64,000 bases of DNA from Brevibacterium moorei (GCF_024580735.1 NZ_JANIJX010000001.1:124001-188000), one strand, 5' to 3'. Shown: positions 36,327 to 45,915, counted from the first letter of the stretch. Notes: generated from the sequence alone by a model not told the origin. Numbers and translations: made by a program.

Positions 36327-36806
36327 CTAGTCCTCCGTGGGTTCCGGAATCGAGGTCCGGCCGGGTTCGCGTTCGGCGAACCAGGTCAACAGCAGTTGAC
36401 GCTGATACCCGAACATCTCCGCCTTCTCCTGCGGCTGCGCGTGGTCAAACCCCATCAGGTGCAGCATCCCGTGAACGGTCAGCAGAAGGATCTCGTCCAT
36501 CGTCGAGTGCCCGGCGGCCAGCGCCTGCCGGCGCGCCACCTCGGGATCGATGACGATATCGCCCAGCACTCCCTCGCCCTGTTCGCCGGGCCGCAGCTCG
36601 TCCATCGGGAACGACATCACATCGGTGGTGCCGGGCAGATCCATCCAGCGCATGTGCAGATCGGCCATCGCCGCATCGCCGATGAAGGTCACCGAGACGT
36701 CCACCAGCGGATTGATCCGCATCTGCGCCAGCACATGCGTGCACAGCCGGTGGACCTCGTCGAGGTCAACCGCGGAATCGGTCTCATTGGCCAGCTCGAT
36801 GCTCAT
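36327..36806 (-). CDS. ybeY: Endoribonuclease YbeY
   Basis: Metal-dependent RNase for 16S 3' end maturation and ribosome quality control. The 159-residue protein has the zinc-binding motif HGMLHLMGFDH intact. The actinobacterial order phoH-ybeY-CNNM-era is kept. ATG 36806 overlaps the phoH stop (ATGA). Confidence 0.95.
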   Translation of the reverse strand: MSIELANETDSAVDLDEVHRLCTHVLAQMRINPLVDVSVTFIGDAAMADLHMRWMDLPGTTDVMSFPMDELRPGEQGEGVLGDIVIDPEVARRQALAAGHSTMDEILLLTVHGMLHLMGFDHAQPQEKAEMFGYQRQLLLTWFAEREPGRTSIPEPTED

Positions 36807-37915
36807 CGGCTTCTTCTCCCCTTGTTGCGCGGATGGTTCTCCCCCGGCGTGTGCGCCAGCGTCCAGTGGTCGTAGGCGTCCACGATCGCCGTCACCAGGC
36901 GGTGGCGCACGACGTCCTTGCTGGTCAGTTCCATGAAGGCGATGTCATCGACGCCGGAGAGGATGTCGCCGGCCGCGCGCAGCCCAGAGCGGGTGCCGCC
37001 CGGCAGGTCGACCTGCGAGGTGTCGCCCGTGATCACCATCGTCGAATTGAGGCCCAGCCGGGTCAGGAACATCTTCATCTGTTCGAAGGTGGTGTTCTGT
37101 GCCTCATCGAGGATGATGAAGGCGTCGTTGAGGGTGCGCCCTCGCATATAGGCCAGGGGCGCCACTTCGATGACCCCGGTGTCCAACAGCGTCTTGATGT
37201 GGTCGGGATCGATCATATTGTGCAGTGCATCGTAGAGCGGCCGCACATAGGGGTCGATCTTCTCGTCCAGGGAACCGGGCAGGAAGCCCAGGTGCTCCCC
37301 CGCCTCGACGGCCGGCCTGGTCAGGATGATCCGCGCCACCTCACGGTGCTGCAGAGCGGTGACGGCCATGGCCATGGCCAGATATGTCTTCCCGGTACCG
37401 GCCGGGCCGGTGCCGAAGGTGATCGTGTGGTTCCGGATCGCATTGACGTACTGGTGCTGGCCGAAGGTCTTGGGCCTGATCGACGTGCCCCGGTGGGACA
37501 GGATGTTCGCCCCCAGGACGTCGGCGCCTGCCGCGGGCTCGCCCCATAGGCGTTCCACGGTCTCCGGATCGTTCGGCTGGCCCGCCGCCGCGAGTTTGCG
37601 CATTTCACCCAGGACGCGGACCGCTGCGTCGACATTCGCCTGCGATCCGGTGACGGTCACGTCATGGCCACGGACATGGAACCGGGTGTCGCCGGCCAGG
37701 GCCTCGAGGCGACGCAGTCCCGCATCTGCTGGACCGAACATCGCGACGGGGTCGACCTGGGCTCCGATGCTCATGCGCACCGTGACGGCCTCGGCCGGAG
37801 TCTCCGTGGTGCTGGGGGTCGTGTCTGCTGACTGAGTGTGCAGGGGGTTGTCCTTCCTGATGAGCCCGCCGGATTCCGCGCCCAGTCTACCGGTCCCGGC
37901 CACGCCCGGAATCAT
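36803..37915 (-). CDS. phoH: PhoH-like ATPase
   Basis: P-loop protein of the PhoH family (RNA helicase-like or ATPase role; PhoH/YbeY are often coupled). A KH-like N-terminal region is followed by Walker A GPAGTGKT, Walker B IILDEAQN, and the C-terminal [12 protein letters not shown] segment. The start is ambiguous. ATG 37915 overlaps the rsmE stop (ATGA) and gives 370 residues, but has no Shine-Dalgarno. A CTG at 37843, preceded by AGGAAGGA at 7 nt, gives 346 residues, closer to the 352 residues I recall for mycobacterial PhoH1. Coordinates use the ATG. Confidence 0.9.
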   Translation of the reverse strand: MIPGVAGTGRLGAESGGLIRKDNPLHTQSADTTPSTTETPAEAVTVRMSIGAQVDPVAMFGPADAGLRRLEALAGDTRFHVRGHDVTVTGSQANVDAAVRVLGEMRKLAAAGQPNDPETVERLWGEPAAGADVLGANILSHRGTSIRPKTFGQHQYVNAIRNHTITFGTGPAGTGKTYLAMAMAVTALQHREVARIILTRPAVEAGEHLGFLPGSLDEKIDPYVRPLYDALHNMIDPDHIKTLLDTGVIEVAPLAYMRGRTLNDAFIILDEAQNTTFEQMKMFLTRLGLNSTMVITGDTSQVDLPGGTRSGLRAAGDILSGVDDIAFMELTSKDVVRHRLVTAIVDAYDHWTLAHTPGENHPRNKGRRSR

Positions 37916-38661
37916 GCCCAACGGCCCAGGGCGACCTGGGCGATGCCGAGTGCGACGGGTCCTGCGGTCGAGGCCCGCAGAATCGTCGTGCCCAGCAGCG
38001 CCGGCCGGGCTCCGGCCGCCTGCAGCGCGGCGAGCTCGGCATCGGAGATCCCGCCCTCGGGTCCGACGACGAAGACGATCCTCTCCAGGTCCTCGGGCAA
38101 CTGTGCCAATACCCGCGGCAGGTGCTCCTGCGCTGTTTCGTGCAGCACGATGCAGGCATCGCCGGGCCCCAGCTTGCCGGCCAGCGAGGTGCCACGGACC
38201 AAGTCGTGCAGAACGGGGACCCTGGACCGGCGGGCCTGCAGGGTGGCCGCCCGGAGAGTGTTGAGCCACTTCGCATGGGACTTCGCGGCCTTCTTCGCCG
38301 GCCAGTCGACGATCGAGCGCTGGGCCGCCCACGGCACGACCTCGTCGACGCCGACCTCGCAGGCGGCCTCGATCCCGGCCAGATCGCGGTCGCCCTTGGC
38401 CAGGGCCTGGACCAGGACCAGTGCGGGGCGCGGGGCGGGCTCCTGCACACAGGTGCGAACCCGCAGGCTCAGTGCCTCCGGGCTCGCGGTCTCGATGACT
38501 CCGCTCAACCGCAGACCGGCGCCGTCGATGATGTCCACCTCAGCGCCGGGGCCGAGTTTGCGCACGCGCACGGCATGGCCGGCCACTTCCGGGCCGAAAC
38601 CCAGCAGATCGCCGACGGCGCCCGGCTGGGCGAAGGTCGACAGGAAAACGGGAGCTGTCAT
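37912..38661 (-). CDS. rsmE: 16S rRNA m3U1498 methyltransferase
   Basis: SPOUT methyltransferase that modifies U1498 in the decoding site region. The 249-residue protein has an N-terminal PUA-like part and the SPOUT knot with VVGPEGGISDAEL followed by LGTTILRASTAGPVA, the family signature. ATG 38661, 9 nt after the dnaJ stop. Part of the hrcA-dnaJ-rsmE run. Confidence 0.95.
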   Translation of the reverse strand: MTAPVFLSTFAQPGAVGDLLGFGPEVAGHAVRVRKLGPGAEVDIIDGAGLRLSGVIETASPEALSLRVRTCVQEPAPRPALVLVQALAKGDRDLAGIEAACEVGVDEVVPWAAQRSIVDWPAKKAAKSHAKWLNTLRAATLQARRSRVPVLHDLVRGTSLAGKLGPGDACIVLHETAQEHLPRVLAQLPEDLERIVFVVGPEGGISDAELAALQAAGARPALLGTTILRASTAGPVALGIAQVALGRWA

Positions 38662-38670
38662 GTGCGCGCC

Positions 38671-39804
38671 TCAGCGTCCGGCGAACTTGTCGCGCAGGCG
38701 GGAGAAGGGGCCCTTGGCGTGCTTCTCGGCACTGGCATCGACCAGGCCGGAGGCATCGTGCTCGCCGCGCATTCCGGCGAGGCGCTCGAGCAGCTCCCGC
38801 TGTTCCTCGGTGACCTTCTGCGGAGTCTGCACCAGAATCGTCAGGACCAGATCGCCGCGGCTGTTACGGCGCAGCCGGGTTGCGCCCAGGCCGGCCAGCC
38901 GGGTCTGCGTGCCCGATTGGGTGCCGGCCTCGATGTCGACCTCGCGCGGCCCGTCGAAGGTGTCCACCGTGACGCTTGTGCCCAGGGCCGCTGCCGTCAT
39001 CGGCACCCGCAGGGTAGCGCGCAGATTATCGCCATCACGGCTGAACACGGGGTCCTCGGCGACGGCGACCTCCAGGTGCAGATCCGCCGCGGGGCCGCCC
39101 CATGGCCCGACCTCGCCCTGCCCGGTCAACAGGATCCGGGTGCCCTCGCGGACTCCACCGGGGATCTTGACGCTGAGCGTGCGCTCGGTGCGCACACGGC
39201 CCTCGCCATGGCAGGAATTGCACGGATCGGGGATCACGGTGCCGAAACCCTGGCAGTTCGAGCACGGCTGGTTCGTCACCATATTGCCCAGCAGGGTGCG
39301 GGTCGTCTGGCGCACGGAGCCCTGCCCGTGGCACAGCGAGCAGGTGTCGTAGTCGGTACCGGGGCGGCAGCCGGAGCCGTCGCAGGTCTCGCACCGGGCC
39401 GCGGTCGAAATCGACAGTTCCTCGGTCCCCCCGAACACCGCGGTGCGCAGGTCGATCTGCAGGTCGACCAGGGCGTCCTGACCGCGCTGCGCGCGCGGGA
39501 TCGGGCCACGGCCGGCTCCTGCTCCCCCACCGAAGAAGGTCTCGAAGATATCGCCGAAGCCCCCGAAGCCGGCGCCGCCGAAACCACCGGCCGCCTGGCC
39601 GTACTCGCCACCGCCGTTATCGTAGTTGCTGCGCTTGACCGGATCGGAGAGCACCTCGTAGGCCACGGAGACCTGTTTGAACTCCTCTTCGTGTCCGGGG
39701 TTGACGTCCGGGTGGAGCTTGCGCGCCAACTTCCGGTAGGCCTTCTTGATCTCCTCGGGCGCCGCGTCGCGCGCCACGCCCAAGGTCTCATAGTGATCGC
39801 TCAC
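38671..39804 (-). CDS. dnaJ: Chaperone protein DnaJ
   Basis: Co-chaperone of DnaK, 377 residues. J domain with HPD ([10 protein letters not shown]), Gly/Phe linker, and a zinc-finger domain with four CxxCxGxG repeats ([32 protein letters not shown]), then the two C-terminal substrate domains. It is of the actinobacterial dnaJ2 type, linked to hrcA. GTG start at 39804 with AAGGA 5-6 nt upstream. Transcription probably begins at the CIRCE-controlled promoter before hrcA. Confidence 0.97.
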   Translation of the reverse strand: MSDHYETLGVARDAAPEEIKKAYRKLARKLHPDVNPGHEEEFKQVSVAYEVLSDPVKRSNYDNGGGEYGQAAGGFGGAGFGGFGDIFETFFGGGAGAGRGPIPRAQRGQDALVDLQIDLRTAVFGGTEELSISTAARCETCDGSGCRPGTDYDTCSLCHGQGSVRQTTRTLLGNMVTNQPCSNCQGFGTVIPDPCNSCHGEGRVRTERTLSVKIPGGVREGTRILLTGQGEVGPWGGPAADLHLEVAVAEDPVFSRDGDNLRATLRVPMTAAALGTSVTVDTFDGPREVDIEAGTQSGTQTRLAGLGATRLRRNSRGDLVLTILVQTPQKVTEEQRELLERLAGMRGEHDASGLVDASAEKHAKGPFSRLRDKFAGR

Positions 39805-39852
39805 GTGTTTCCTTCGTCTTGAGTCGTATCGGATGCTTGTCTCCGCGCCCGC

Positions 39853-40863
39853 CTAGTCGGACAGGATCACGGATACGTACTTGGCGACCGCGCGCACCGC
39901 GGCCATCGTGGTCGGGTAATCCATTCTGGTGGGGCCGAGCACCGCCAGCCTGGCCCCGGCTTCCGGCCCCCCATAGGGACTGGCGATCACGGAGGTCGAG
40001 GAGAAGGACTCCAGGTCGTTCTCATGACCGATCCGCACCGCCACGGGTTCGGAATCCTGGGCCATCGAGGACAGCAGCCGCAGGAGCACGACCTGCTCCT
40101 CGAAGGCGTCGAGCAGCGGGGCGATCTGCGAGAAGAACTCGCCGCCGGCGCGCGCCAGGTTGGCGGTGCCCGCCATCAACAGACGGTCCTGCCTGCCGAG
40201 TCGGGCCAGGTCCTTGAGCACCTCGGCGAGCCGGGCGCCGGCCGCTGCGTGCTCGGCGGGCACCTGGAGGTCGTCCAGGGCTGTGTCGATCCGGGCCAGC
40301 CGGACCCCGCGCAGCGCCCGATTGACACCATCGCGCAGAGCCGTGGGATCCACCGGCACCACGTCATCGCCCAAGTCGACCACGCGCTGTTCGACCTGGC
40401 CGGAATCCGTGATGAGGACCGCCAGCAGGCGGCCCGGAGTCAATTCGACCAGTTCGACGTGGCGCACCCGGGTCTGCGAGGCCGTCGGGTACTGGACGAG
40501 CGCGACCTGGTGGGTCAGCCCCGAGAGCAGCCGAACGGTGCGCTCGAGCATATCGTCGATGTCGACCGGTGCCTGGAGAACCCGGGAGATGGCACGGCGT
40601 TCGGCCGTCGACAGGGGCTTGACGTCGTCGAGTCTGTCGACGAACACGCGGTAGCCCTTATCGGTGGGAATCCGGCCGGCCGAGGTGTGGGGCTGGGCGA
40701 TCAGACCGTCCTGTTCGAGCGCTGCCATGTCATTGCGAATAGTGGCCGGGGACACCCTCAACCCGTGCCGGTCCACCAGCGCCTTCGAGCCCACCGGTTC
40801 ATTGGTCGCCACGTAGTCCTCGATGATCGCCCGCAATACCCGATTCCTGCGGTCGTCGTTCAC
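39853..40863 (-). CDS. hrcA: Heat-inducible transcription repressor HrcA
   Basis: DNA-binding repressor of heat-shock genes that binds CIRCE. The 336-residue protein starts with a winged-helix region (RKRVL-like N-terminus, DRHGLRVSPATIRNDMAALEQDGLI), followed by the HrcA dimerisation and effector domain. GTG start at 40863, preceded by GAGGAGG. A CIRCE operator lies 45 nt upstream, so it is autoregulated together with dnaJ. Confidence 0.95.
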   Translation of the reverse strand: MNDDRRNRVLRAIIEDYVATNEPVGSKALVDRHGLRVSPATIRNDMAALEQDGLIAQPHTSAGRIPTDKGYRVFVDRLDDVKPLSTAERRAISRVLQAPVDIDDMLERTVRLLSGLTHQVALVQYPTASQTRVRHVELVELTPGRLLAVLITDSGQVEQRVVDLGDDVVPVDPTALRDGVNRALRGVRLARIDTALDDLQVPAEHAAAGARLAEVLKDLARLGRQDRLLMAGTANLARAGGEFFSQIAPLLDAFEEQVVLLRLLSSMAQDSEPVAVRIGHENDLESFSSTSVIASPYGGPEAGARLAVLGPTRMDYPTTMAAVRAVAKYVSVILSD

Positions 40864-40908
40864 GGCCCCTCCTCAACTGACACGGTGTCGGCGGCTGCGT
40901 CCCCCACA

Positions 40909-40935
40909 TTGGCACTCGAACACCCGGAGTGCCAA
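40909..40935. promoter_or_regulatory. CIRCE operator for HrcA
   Basis: TTGGCACTC-N9-GAGTGCCAA, a perfect 9-bp inverted repeat with the standard 9-nt spacer. It matches CIRCE (TTAGCACTC-N9-GAGTGCTAA) with one substitution per arm. It lies between the -10 and the hrcA start. Confidence 0.93.
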
Positions 40936-40962
40936 TTCTACGCCGCGGACCCTGCGGGCCAA
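40935..40962 (-). promoter_or_regulatory. Promoter of hrcA-dnaJ
   Basis: TAGAAT (40935-40940) is the -10, overlapping the CIRCE arm by one base. TTGGCC (40957-40962) lies 16 nt upstream as a -35. Repressor bound to CIRCE would block the start region directly. Confidence 0.6.
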
Positions 40963-41013
40963 AATATCGTCGCTCACATCGGGTGGCTCCCACACCCGAA
41001 CGGGGAACCGAGC

Positions 41014-41019
41014 TAGATT
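41014..41019 (+). promoter_or_regulatory. -10 element TAGATT upstream of DUF3097 gene
   Basis: TAGATT ends 6 nt before the GTG at 41026. The interval reads GGTGGG, so a weak ribosome-binding role is also possible. Confidence 0.5.
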
Positions 41020-41025
41020 GGTGGG

Positions 41026-41943
41026 GTGACATTCACCGATCCCTATGGCCGCGATGTGCTCTCCGGAGGCCGCAGCGCCCACCGCAGGCCGAGTTCCCAA
41101 AAGGTGCCCGCCGACCCCGGCCTGGTCGTCGAGGAGGTCGCCACCGGTTTCGTCGGCGCGATACTGCAGGTGCAGAAAGCCCCCGGGGGCTTCTCCGTGG
41201 TGCTCGAGGACCGCATGGGCACGCGGCGCGCCTTCGAACTGGGCGCAGGCTTCTGGATCGACGGCCGTCCGGTCGAATTAACCCGGCCCAAGCACAGGGG
41301 ACCCGAATACAGGATCGGTGCCGATGGCGCACCGGGAGCGCGCCGGACCCAGGCGGGGCCCCCTCCGGGGCGGACCGCCTCCGGGTCGATCGCAGTACCC
41401 GAGAGCCCCGCCCGTGTGGCCAGGCCCAGCCGGATCTGGGTCGAGGGAAAGCACGATGCCGAACTGGTGGAGAAGATCTGGGGCGAGGACCTGCGCTATG
41501 AGGGCGTGGTCGTCGAACCCCTGGGCGGCCTCGACGTGCTCGCCGAGCGGCTCGCCGAGTTCCGGCCCGATGCGCAGCACCGGGTCGGAGTGCTGGCCGA
41601 CCACGTGGTCAGCGGCTCGAAGGAGTCCAGAATCGCCGCCGAGGTCATGTCCCACCGCGCCTACTCCGGCAGCGTCCACATCATCGGTCACCCGTTCATC
41701 GACATCTGGGCCGCCGTCAAACCCGCGGTGGTCGGCATCCGGGCCTGGCCCGAGGTCCCCAGGGGCGAGGACTGGAAACTGGGCACCCTGGCCCGGATCG
41801 GCTGGCCCCACGCCGACCACCGCGATACGGCCAGGGCCTGGGCGAGGATCCTGCGCAGTGTGAGCACCATGGGAGATGTCGATCCCGCGCTGTCCGGCCG
41901 GGTCGAGGAACTCATCGACTTCGTCACAGTCGGGCACTCCTGA
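41026..41943 (+). CDS. DUF3097 family protein (TOPRIM-like motif)
   Basis: A 305-residue actinobacterial protein of unknown function, divergent from hrcA as in mycobacteria. An N-terminal beta-rich region of about 90 residues precedes a Pro/Gly-rich linker. The second domain opens with RIWVEGKHDAELVEK (Glu140) and later has GVLADHVVSGSKESRIA (Asp192). This resembles the VEGK-D plus Asp layout of TOPRIM enzymes such as RNase M5. That is my inference and needs structural checking. The start GTG 41026 has no good Shine-Dalgarno and a TAGATT 6 nt upstream. Confidence 0.85.
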   Translation: MTFTDPYGRDVLSGGRSAHRRPSSQKVPADPGLVVEEVATGFVGAILQVQKAPGGFSVVLEDRMGTRRAFELGAGFWIDGRPVELTRPKHRGPEYRIGADGAPGARRTQAGPPPGRTASGSIAVPESPARVARPSRIWVEGKHDAELVEKIWGEDLRYEGVVVEPLGGLDVLAERLAEFRPDAQHRVGVLADHVVSGSKESRIAAEVMSHRAYSGSVHIIGHPFIDIWAAVKPAVVGIRAWPEVPRGEDWKLGTLARIGWPHADHRDTARAWARILRSVSTMGDVDPALSGRVEELIDFVTVGHS

Positions 41944-42035
41944 ACACGCGCCCCGACCTTGGAAAAGGCTTTGAATAGCACTCGTAGCGCCGGATTTGCC
42001 AAACCCCATGTGGTACCCGGCGTGGTGCGCCGGGT

Positions 42036-42041
42036 AGGGTG
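42036..42041 (+). promoter_or_regulatory. -10-like element TAGGGT for DUF4870 gene
   Basis: TAGGGT lies 45 nt upstream of the ATG at 42087. A GAGGAGG ribosome-binding site is present. No good -35. Confidence 0.35.
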
Positions 42042-42086
42042 TGCTCAGTACGACACCGTCCCGCAGCCGATTCGAGGAGGAAGACC

Positions 42087-42656
42087 ATGAGTCAGGACCC
42101 CCACAACGAACAGCCCGAGCAGAACGCTCTCGGACAGAACTACGGACAGGGATACGGGCAGAACCCGGATTACGCCCAGAATCCGCAACAGAACTACGGC
42201 CAGCCGGGCTATGGACAGCCCGGCGCCCAGTCCTACTACCAGCCGGGCCAGCAGCCCTTCACCGGCCCGCAGGCCTCGACCCAGTTGCCCGAGGGCGTCT
42301 ACGGCGAGGGCTCCGAGGCCTTCTGGCGGGCCAGCCCGAACGATCGCACCACAAGCCTGTGGGTTGGGATCGGACAATTGTTGACCGGCTGGATCGTGCC
42401 CCTCATCCTCTTCCTTGTAAAGAAAGATGAGTCAGCATTCGTCAGGGAACACAGCAGGCAGGCGCTGAATTTCGGGATCACCATTGTCATTGCCAATGCT
42501 GCAATCTCCATCATCACAGTGGTCACATTCGGCATCGGTGGGATTCTCTACTTCGCAACAGCAATCGTGCAGATCGTCTTCGGCATTCTGCAGGCTGTTG
42601 CCGCCAACAAGGGCCAGGGATACCGTTACCCCATGACCATCCAGTTCATCAAGTGA
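42087..42656 (+). CDS. DUF4870 membrane protein
   Basis: A 189-residue protein with an N-terminal cytoplasmic tail rich in Gln, Tyr, Gly, Asn (repeats of the kind YGQNPDYAQNPQQNYGQ), then the DUF4870 domain with three hydrophobic helices and the conserved REHSRQALNFGIT motif. Function is unknown. ATG 42087 with GAGGAGG 6-7 nt upstream. The second half of the gene (about 42400-42650) is visibly lower in GC than its neighbours. It resembles the N-terminus of the DUF4190 protein at 30343-31407 in composition. Confidence 0.82.
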   Translation: MSQDPHNEQPEQNALGQNYGQGYGQNPDYAQNPQQNYGQPGYGQPGAQSYYQPGQQPFTGPQASTQLPEGVYGEGSEAFWRASPNDRTTSLWVGIGQLLTGWIVPLILFLVKKDESAFVREHSRQALNFGITIVIANAAISIITVVTFGIGGILYFATAIVQIVFGILQAVAANKGQGYRYPMTIQFIK

Positions 42657-42687
42657 ACGCACCGCGAGTGTGAGCCGCACCTGCGCA

Positions 42688-42725
42688 ACCGAGGGCCCCG
42701 GAGTAATCACTCCGGGGCCCTCGGT
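42688..42725. terminator. Bidirectional hairpin between DUF4870 and hemW
   Basis: Perfect 17-bp stem (42688-42704 with 42709-42725) with an AATC loop, between convergent genes. No U-tract of note. Confidence 0.85.
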
Positions 42726-42753
42726 GTTCTGTGCCGGGGCCGCCGCATGGCGT

Positions 42754-43977
42754 TCAGATCAGCAGATCGCTCAATTCCCTGACCATGTAGTCGGCCATCA
42801 GGCGCCCGGAGACAGTGGGCGCGAACCAGATCGGATCGTCCTCCAACAGACCCATCCGCTCGAACCGGTTCAGGTACGCCGTGGCCCCATCCGGCAGCGA
42901 ATCGCGCCGCAGGCCATGTTCGATCCGCGCTGCCAGCATGATCCGCTCGACTTCCCGGGTGTCCGGTCCGAGGACTTCCCGGCCCACTGCCGGGGACTGG
43001 CCCGCTGCCAGCCGGGCCGCCCAGGCACGCGGATGCTTCGCGTTCCAGAATCGGGTGCCGCCCACATGCGAATGGGCGCCGGCGCCGAACCCCCACCAGT
43101 CGCCCTCCTGCCAATAGGCGAGGTTGTGCCTGCAGCGGGTATCCGGGCCAGTAGAAAAATTGCTGACCTCGTACCAGTGCAGTCCAGCGGCCGCGAACAG
43201 CGCGTCCGCCAGTTCGTACTTATCGGCCAGATCGTCCTCATCGGGCATCGGGAGTTCTCCACGGCGCACCTGCGACCCCATCTTGGTGCCGGGCTCCACG
43301 ATCAGCGAGTACGCCGAAATATGGTCGGGCTCGTTGGCCAGGGCGACTTCCACAGAGCGCCGCCAGTCTTCCAGTGACTCCCCCGGGGTGCCGTAGATCA
43401 GGTCGAGGCTGACCTGCAGGCCGGCGGCCTTGATCCACTGCACGACCTCGGGAATGCGCCGCGGATCGTGGGTCCGATCCAGGGTCTCCAGCACGTGCGG
43501 CACCGCCGATTGCATGCCCAGGGAGATCCGGGTGAAACCCGCGGCGGCCAGGGTGTCGATGTACGCAGGTGTCAGGGTGTCGGGGTTGGCCTCGGTGGTG
43601 ACCTCGGCCCCGGCGGCCAGGGGCCAGCGCTCCTGCAGGTTCTGCAGCACGCCGGCCAGCACCTCGGCCGCCAGCAGGGTGGGCGTGCCGCCGCCGAAGA
43701 ACACGGTGTCCAGGGGCCGCCTCGCCACCCCCGCCCGGTTGAGCACTCCTGCGGCAAGGTCCATTTCCGCGGCGATCCCCGCCCGGAAGTCCTCCCGGTT
43801 CGCACCGGGGCCCAGATCCGTCGAGGTATAGGTGTTGAAATCGCAGTACCCGCAGCGCACGCGGCAGTAGGGCACGTGGACGTAGGCGCTCCAGGTCCGT
43901 TGTGCACTGCCCTGTGCCACGCCGGCGGGCAGAGCGCCCGTGAGCGGCGGGATGTCGCCGATGGGCTGGGCCGGCAC
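42754..43977 (-). CDS. hemW: Radical SAM heme chaperone HemW
   Basis: Heme-binding radical SAM protein (formerly called oxygen-independent coproporphyrinogen oxidase-like). The 407-residue protein has the cluster motif CRVRCGYC (Cys38, 42, 45, CxxxCxxC), GGGTPTLL, and the HNLAYW motif that marks HemW and binds heme. It lacks features of true HemN, so heme transfer rather than oxidase activity is expected. GTG start at 43977, 1 nt after the lepA stop. A 14-residue N-terminal extension in the same frame overlaps lepA and was rejected. Confidence 0.92.
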   Translation of the reverse strand: MPAQPIGDIPPLTGALPAGVAQGSAQRTWSAYVHVPYCRVRCGYCDFNTYTSTDLGPGANREDFRAGIAAEMDLAAGVLNRAGVARRPLDTVFFGGGTPTLLAAEVLAGVLQNLQERWPLAAGAEVTTEANPDTLTPAYIDTLAAAGFTRISLGMQSAVPHVLETLDRTHDPRRIPEVVQWIKAAGLQVSLDLIYGTPGESLEDWRRSVEVALANEPDHISAYSLIVEPGTKMGSQVRRGELPMPDEDDLADKYELADALFAAAGLHWYEVSNFSTGPDTRCRHNLAYWQEGDWWGFGAGAHSHVGGTRFWNAKHPRAWAARLAAGQSPAVGREVLGPDTREVERIMLAARIEHGLRRDSLPDGATAYLNRFERMGLLEDDPIWFAPTVSGRLMADYMVRELSDLLI

Positions 43978-43978
43978 C

Positions 43979-45853
43979 CTACTTGTCCTTGCCCTTGCCG
44001 TCCTTGGAGCCGCCGCCATCGGAGGACAGGGCTGCGATGAAGGCCTCCTGCGGGACCTCGACGGAACCCACCATCTTCATCCGCTTCTTGCCCGCCTTCT
44101 GCTTCTCCAACAGCTTGCGCTTACGGCTGATATCGCCGCCGTAGCACTTCGAGAGCACGTCCTTGCGCATAGCCCTGATGGTCTCGCGCGCGATGATGCG
44201 CGAGCCGATGGCCGCCTGGATCGGCACTTCGAACTGCTGGCGCGGGATCAGGCCGCGCAGCTTCCCGGCCATCTCCACCCCGTAGGCATAGGCCTTGTCC
44301 TTGTGCACGATCGCGGAGAACGCGTCCACTGCGTCCCCGTGCAGCAGGATGTCGACCTTCACCAGGTCCGCTGCGGCCTGGCCGTCGTCGTTGTAGTCCA
44401 GCGAGGCGTAGCCCTTGGTCCGGGATTTGAGCTGGTCGAAGAAGTCGAAGACGATTTCGGCCAGCGGCATCCGGTAGCGCAATTCGACACGGTCCTCGGA
44501 CAGGTAGTCCATCCCCTGCATCTGTCCGCGCTTGGACTGACACAGCTCCATCACGGCGCCCACGAACTCGCTGGGGGTCAGGATCGTGGCCTTGACCATG
44601 GGTTCGCGGACCTCTTTGATCTTGCCGTCGGGATACTCGCTGGGGTTCGTGACCTCGCGGGCACTGCCGTCCTCCAGCGTCACCTGATAGACCACGGATG
44701 GGGCCGTGGCGATGAGGTCGAGGCCGAATTCCCGCTCCAGCCGCTCCCGGATGATCTCCAGGTGCAGCAGGCCCAGGAAACCACAGCGGAAGCCGAAGCC
44801 CAGGGCGGCCGAGGTCTCCGGTTCGTAGACCAGGGCGGCATCGTTGAGCTTGAGCTTGTCAAGGGCATCGCGCAGGTCCGGATAGTCCGAACCGTCGATC
44901 GGGAACAACCCGGAGAACACCATCGGTTTGGGATCCCGGTAGCCGCCGAGGGCCTCTTCTGCGGGCTTGCGCGCATTCGTCACGGTATCGCCCACGCGGG
45001 ACTGGCGGACGTCCTTGACGCCGGTGATGAGGTAACCGACCTCGCCCACGCCCAGTCCATCCGAGGGGTGAGGCTCCGGGGTCGAGGCGCCGATCTCCAG
45101 CAGTTCGTGGGTGGCGCCGGTGGAGAGCATTTCGATCTTCTCGCGCGGGGCCAACTTGCCATCGACCACGCGGACGTAGGTGACGACCCCGCGGTAGGTG
45201 TCGTAGACGGAGTCGAAGATCATCGCCCGGGCCGGCGCATCGGGGTCGCCCACCGGCGCGGGGACCTCGCCGACGATCTTGTCGAGCACCGCGTCCACGC
45301 CCTCGCCGGTCTTACCGGACACGCGCAGGCAGTCCTCGGGCTCGCAGCCGATCAGATTGGCCAGTTCCTCCGCGTACTTCTCCGGCTGCGCCGCCGGCAG
45401 GTCGATCTTGTTGAGCACGGGGATGATCGCCAGATCGTTCTCCAGCGCCAGATACAGATTCGCCAGGGTCTGGGCCTCGATACCCTGTGCCGCGTCGACC
45501 AGCAGCAGAGTGCCCTCGCAGGCGGCCAACGAGCGGGAGACCTCATAGGTGAAGTCGACGTGACCGGGGGTGTCGATCATGTTCAGCGCGTACGGGGTGC
45601 CGTCGACCTCCCATGGCATGCGAACGGCTTGGGATTTGATCGTGATGCCGCGTTCACGTTCGATGTCCATCCGGTCCAGGTACTGCGCGCGCATATCGCG
45701 GGGCTTGACGACGCCGGTGATCTGCAACATCCGGTCGGCCAGGGTCGACTTCCCGTGATCGATATGGGCGATGATGCAGAAATTGCGAATCAGTTCGCTG
45801 GGCGTGGCGGCGACGCGAATTCGCGCGGCTGACGCCTCACTCACCTGGGGCAT
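43979..45853 (-). CDS. lepA: Elongation factor 4 (LepA)
   Basis: Ribosome-associated GTPase (EF-4). The 624-residue protein has G1 [11 protein letters not shown]3 DTPGHVDF, G4 NKIDLP, and the C-terminal LepA domain ([23 protein letters not shown]). The tail ends in Gly/Lys/Asp-rich residues. ATG 45853 has AAAGGA about 11 nt upstream. It precedes hemW on the same strand. Confidence 0.97.
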   Translation of the reverse strand: MPQVSEASAARIRVAATPSELIRNFCIIAHIDHGKSTLADRMLQITGVVKPRDMRAQYLDRMDIERERGITIKSQAVRMPWEVDGTPYALNMIDTPGHVDFTYEVSRSLAACEGTLLLVDAAQGIEAQTLANLYLALENDLAIIPVLNKIDLPAAQPEKYAEELANLIGCEPEDCLRVSGKTGEGVDAVLDKIVGEVPAPVGDPDAPARAMIFDSVYDTYRGVVTYVRVVDGKLAPREKIEMLSTGATHELLEIGASTPEPHPSDGLGVGEVGYLITGVKDVRQSRVGDTVTNARKPAEEALGGYRDPKPMVFSGLFPIDGSDYPDLRDALDKLKLNDAALVYEPETSAALGFGFRCGFLGLLHLEIIRERLEREFGLDLIATAPSVVYQVTLEDGSAREVTNPSEYPDGKIKEVREPMVKATILTPSEFVGAVMELCQSKRGQMQGMDYLSEDRVELRYRMPLAEIVFDFFDQLKSRTKGYASLDYNDDGQAAADLVKVDILLHGDAVDAFSAIVHKDKAYAYGVEMAGKLRGLIPRQQFEVPIQAAIGSRIIARETIRAMRKDVLSKCYGGDISRKRKLLEKQKAGKKRMKMVGSVEVPQEAFIAALSSDGGGSKDGKGKDK

Positions 45854-45915
45854 GTGGCGTTCATTCCTTTACTCGATGGGACATCCCATTGTTTCACGAA
45901 CCGGGTGCGCACACA

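Noticed and set aside
35037..36875. Plus-strand open frame of 612 codons opposite the CNNM and ybeY genes
   Set aside because: Antisense shadow crossing two coupled genes with intact family motifs.
43940..45832. Plus-strand open frame of 630 codons opposite lepA
   Set aside because: No domain is recognisable and lepA is complete on the minus strand with all GTPase motifs.
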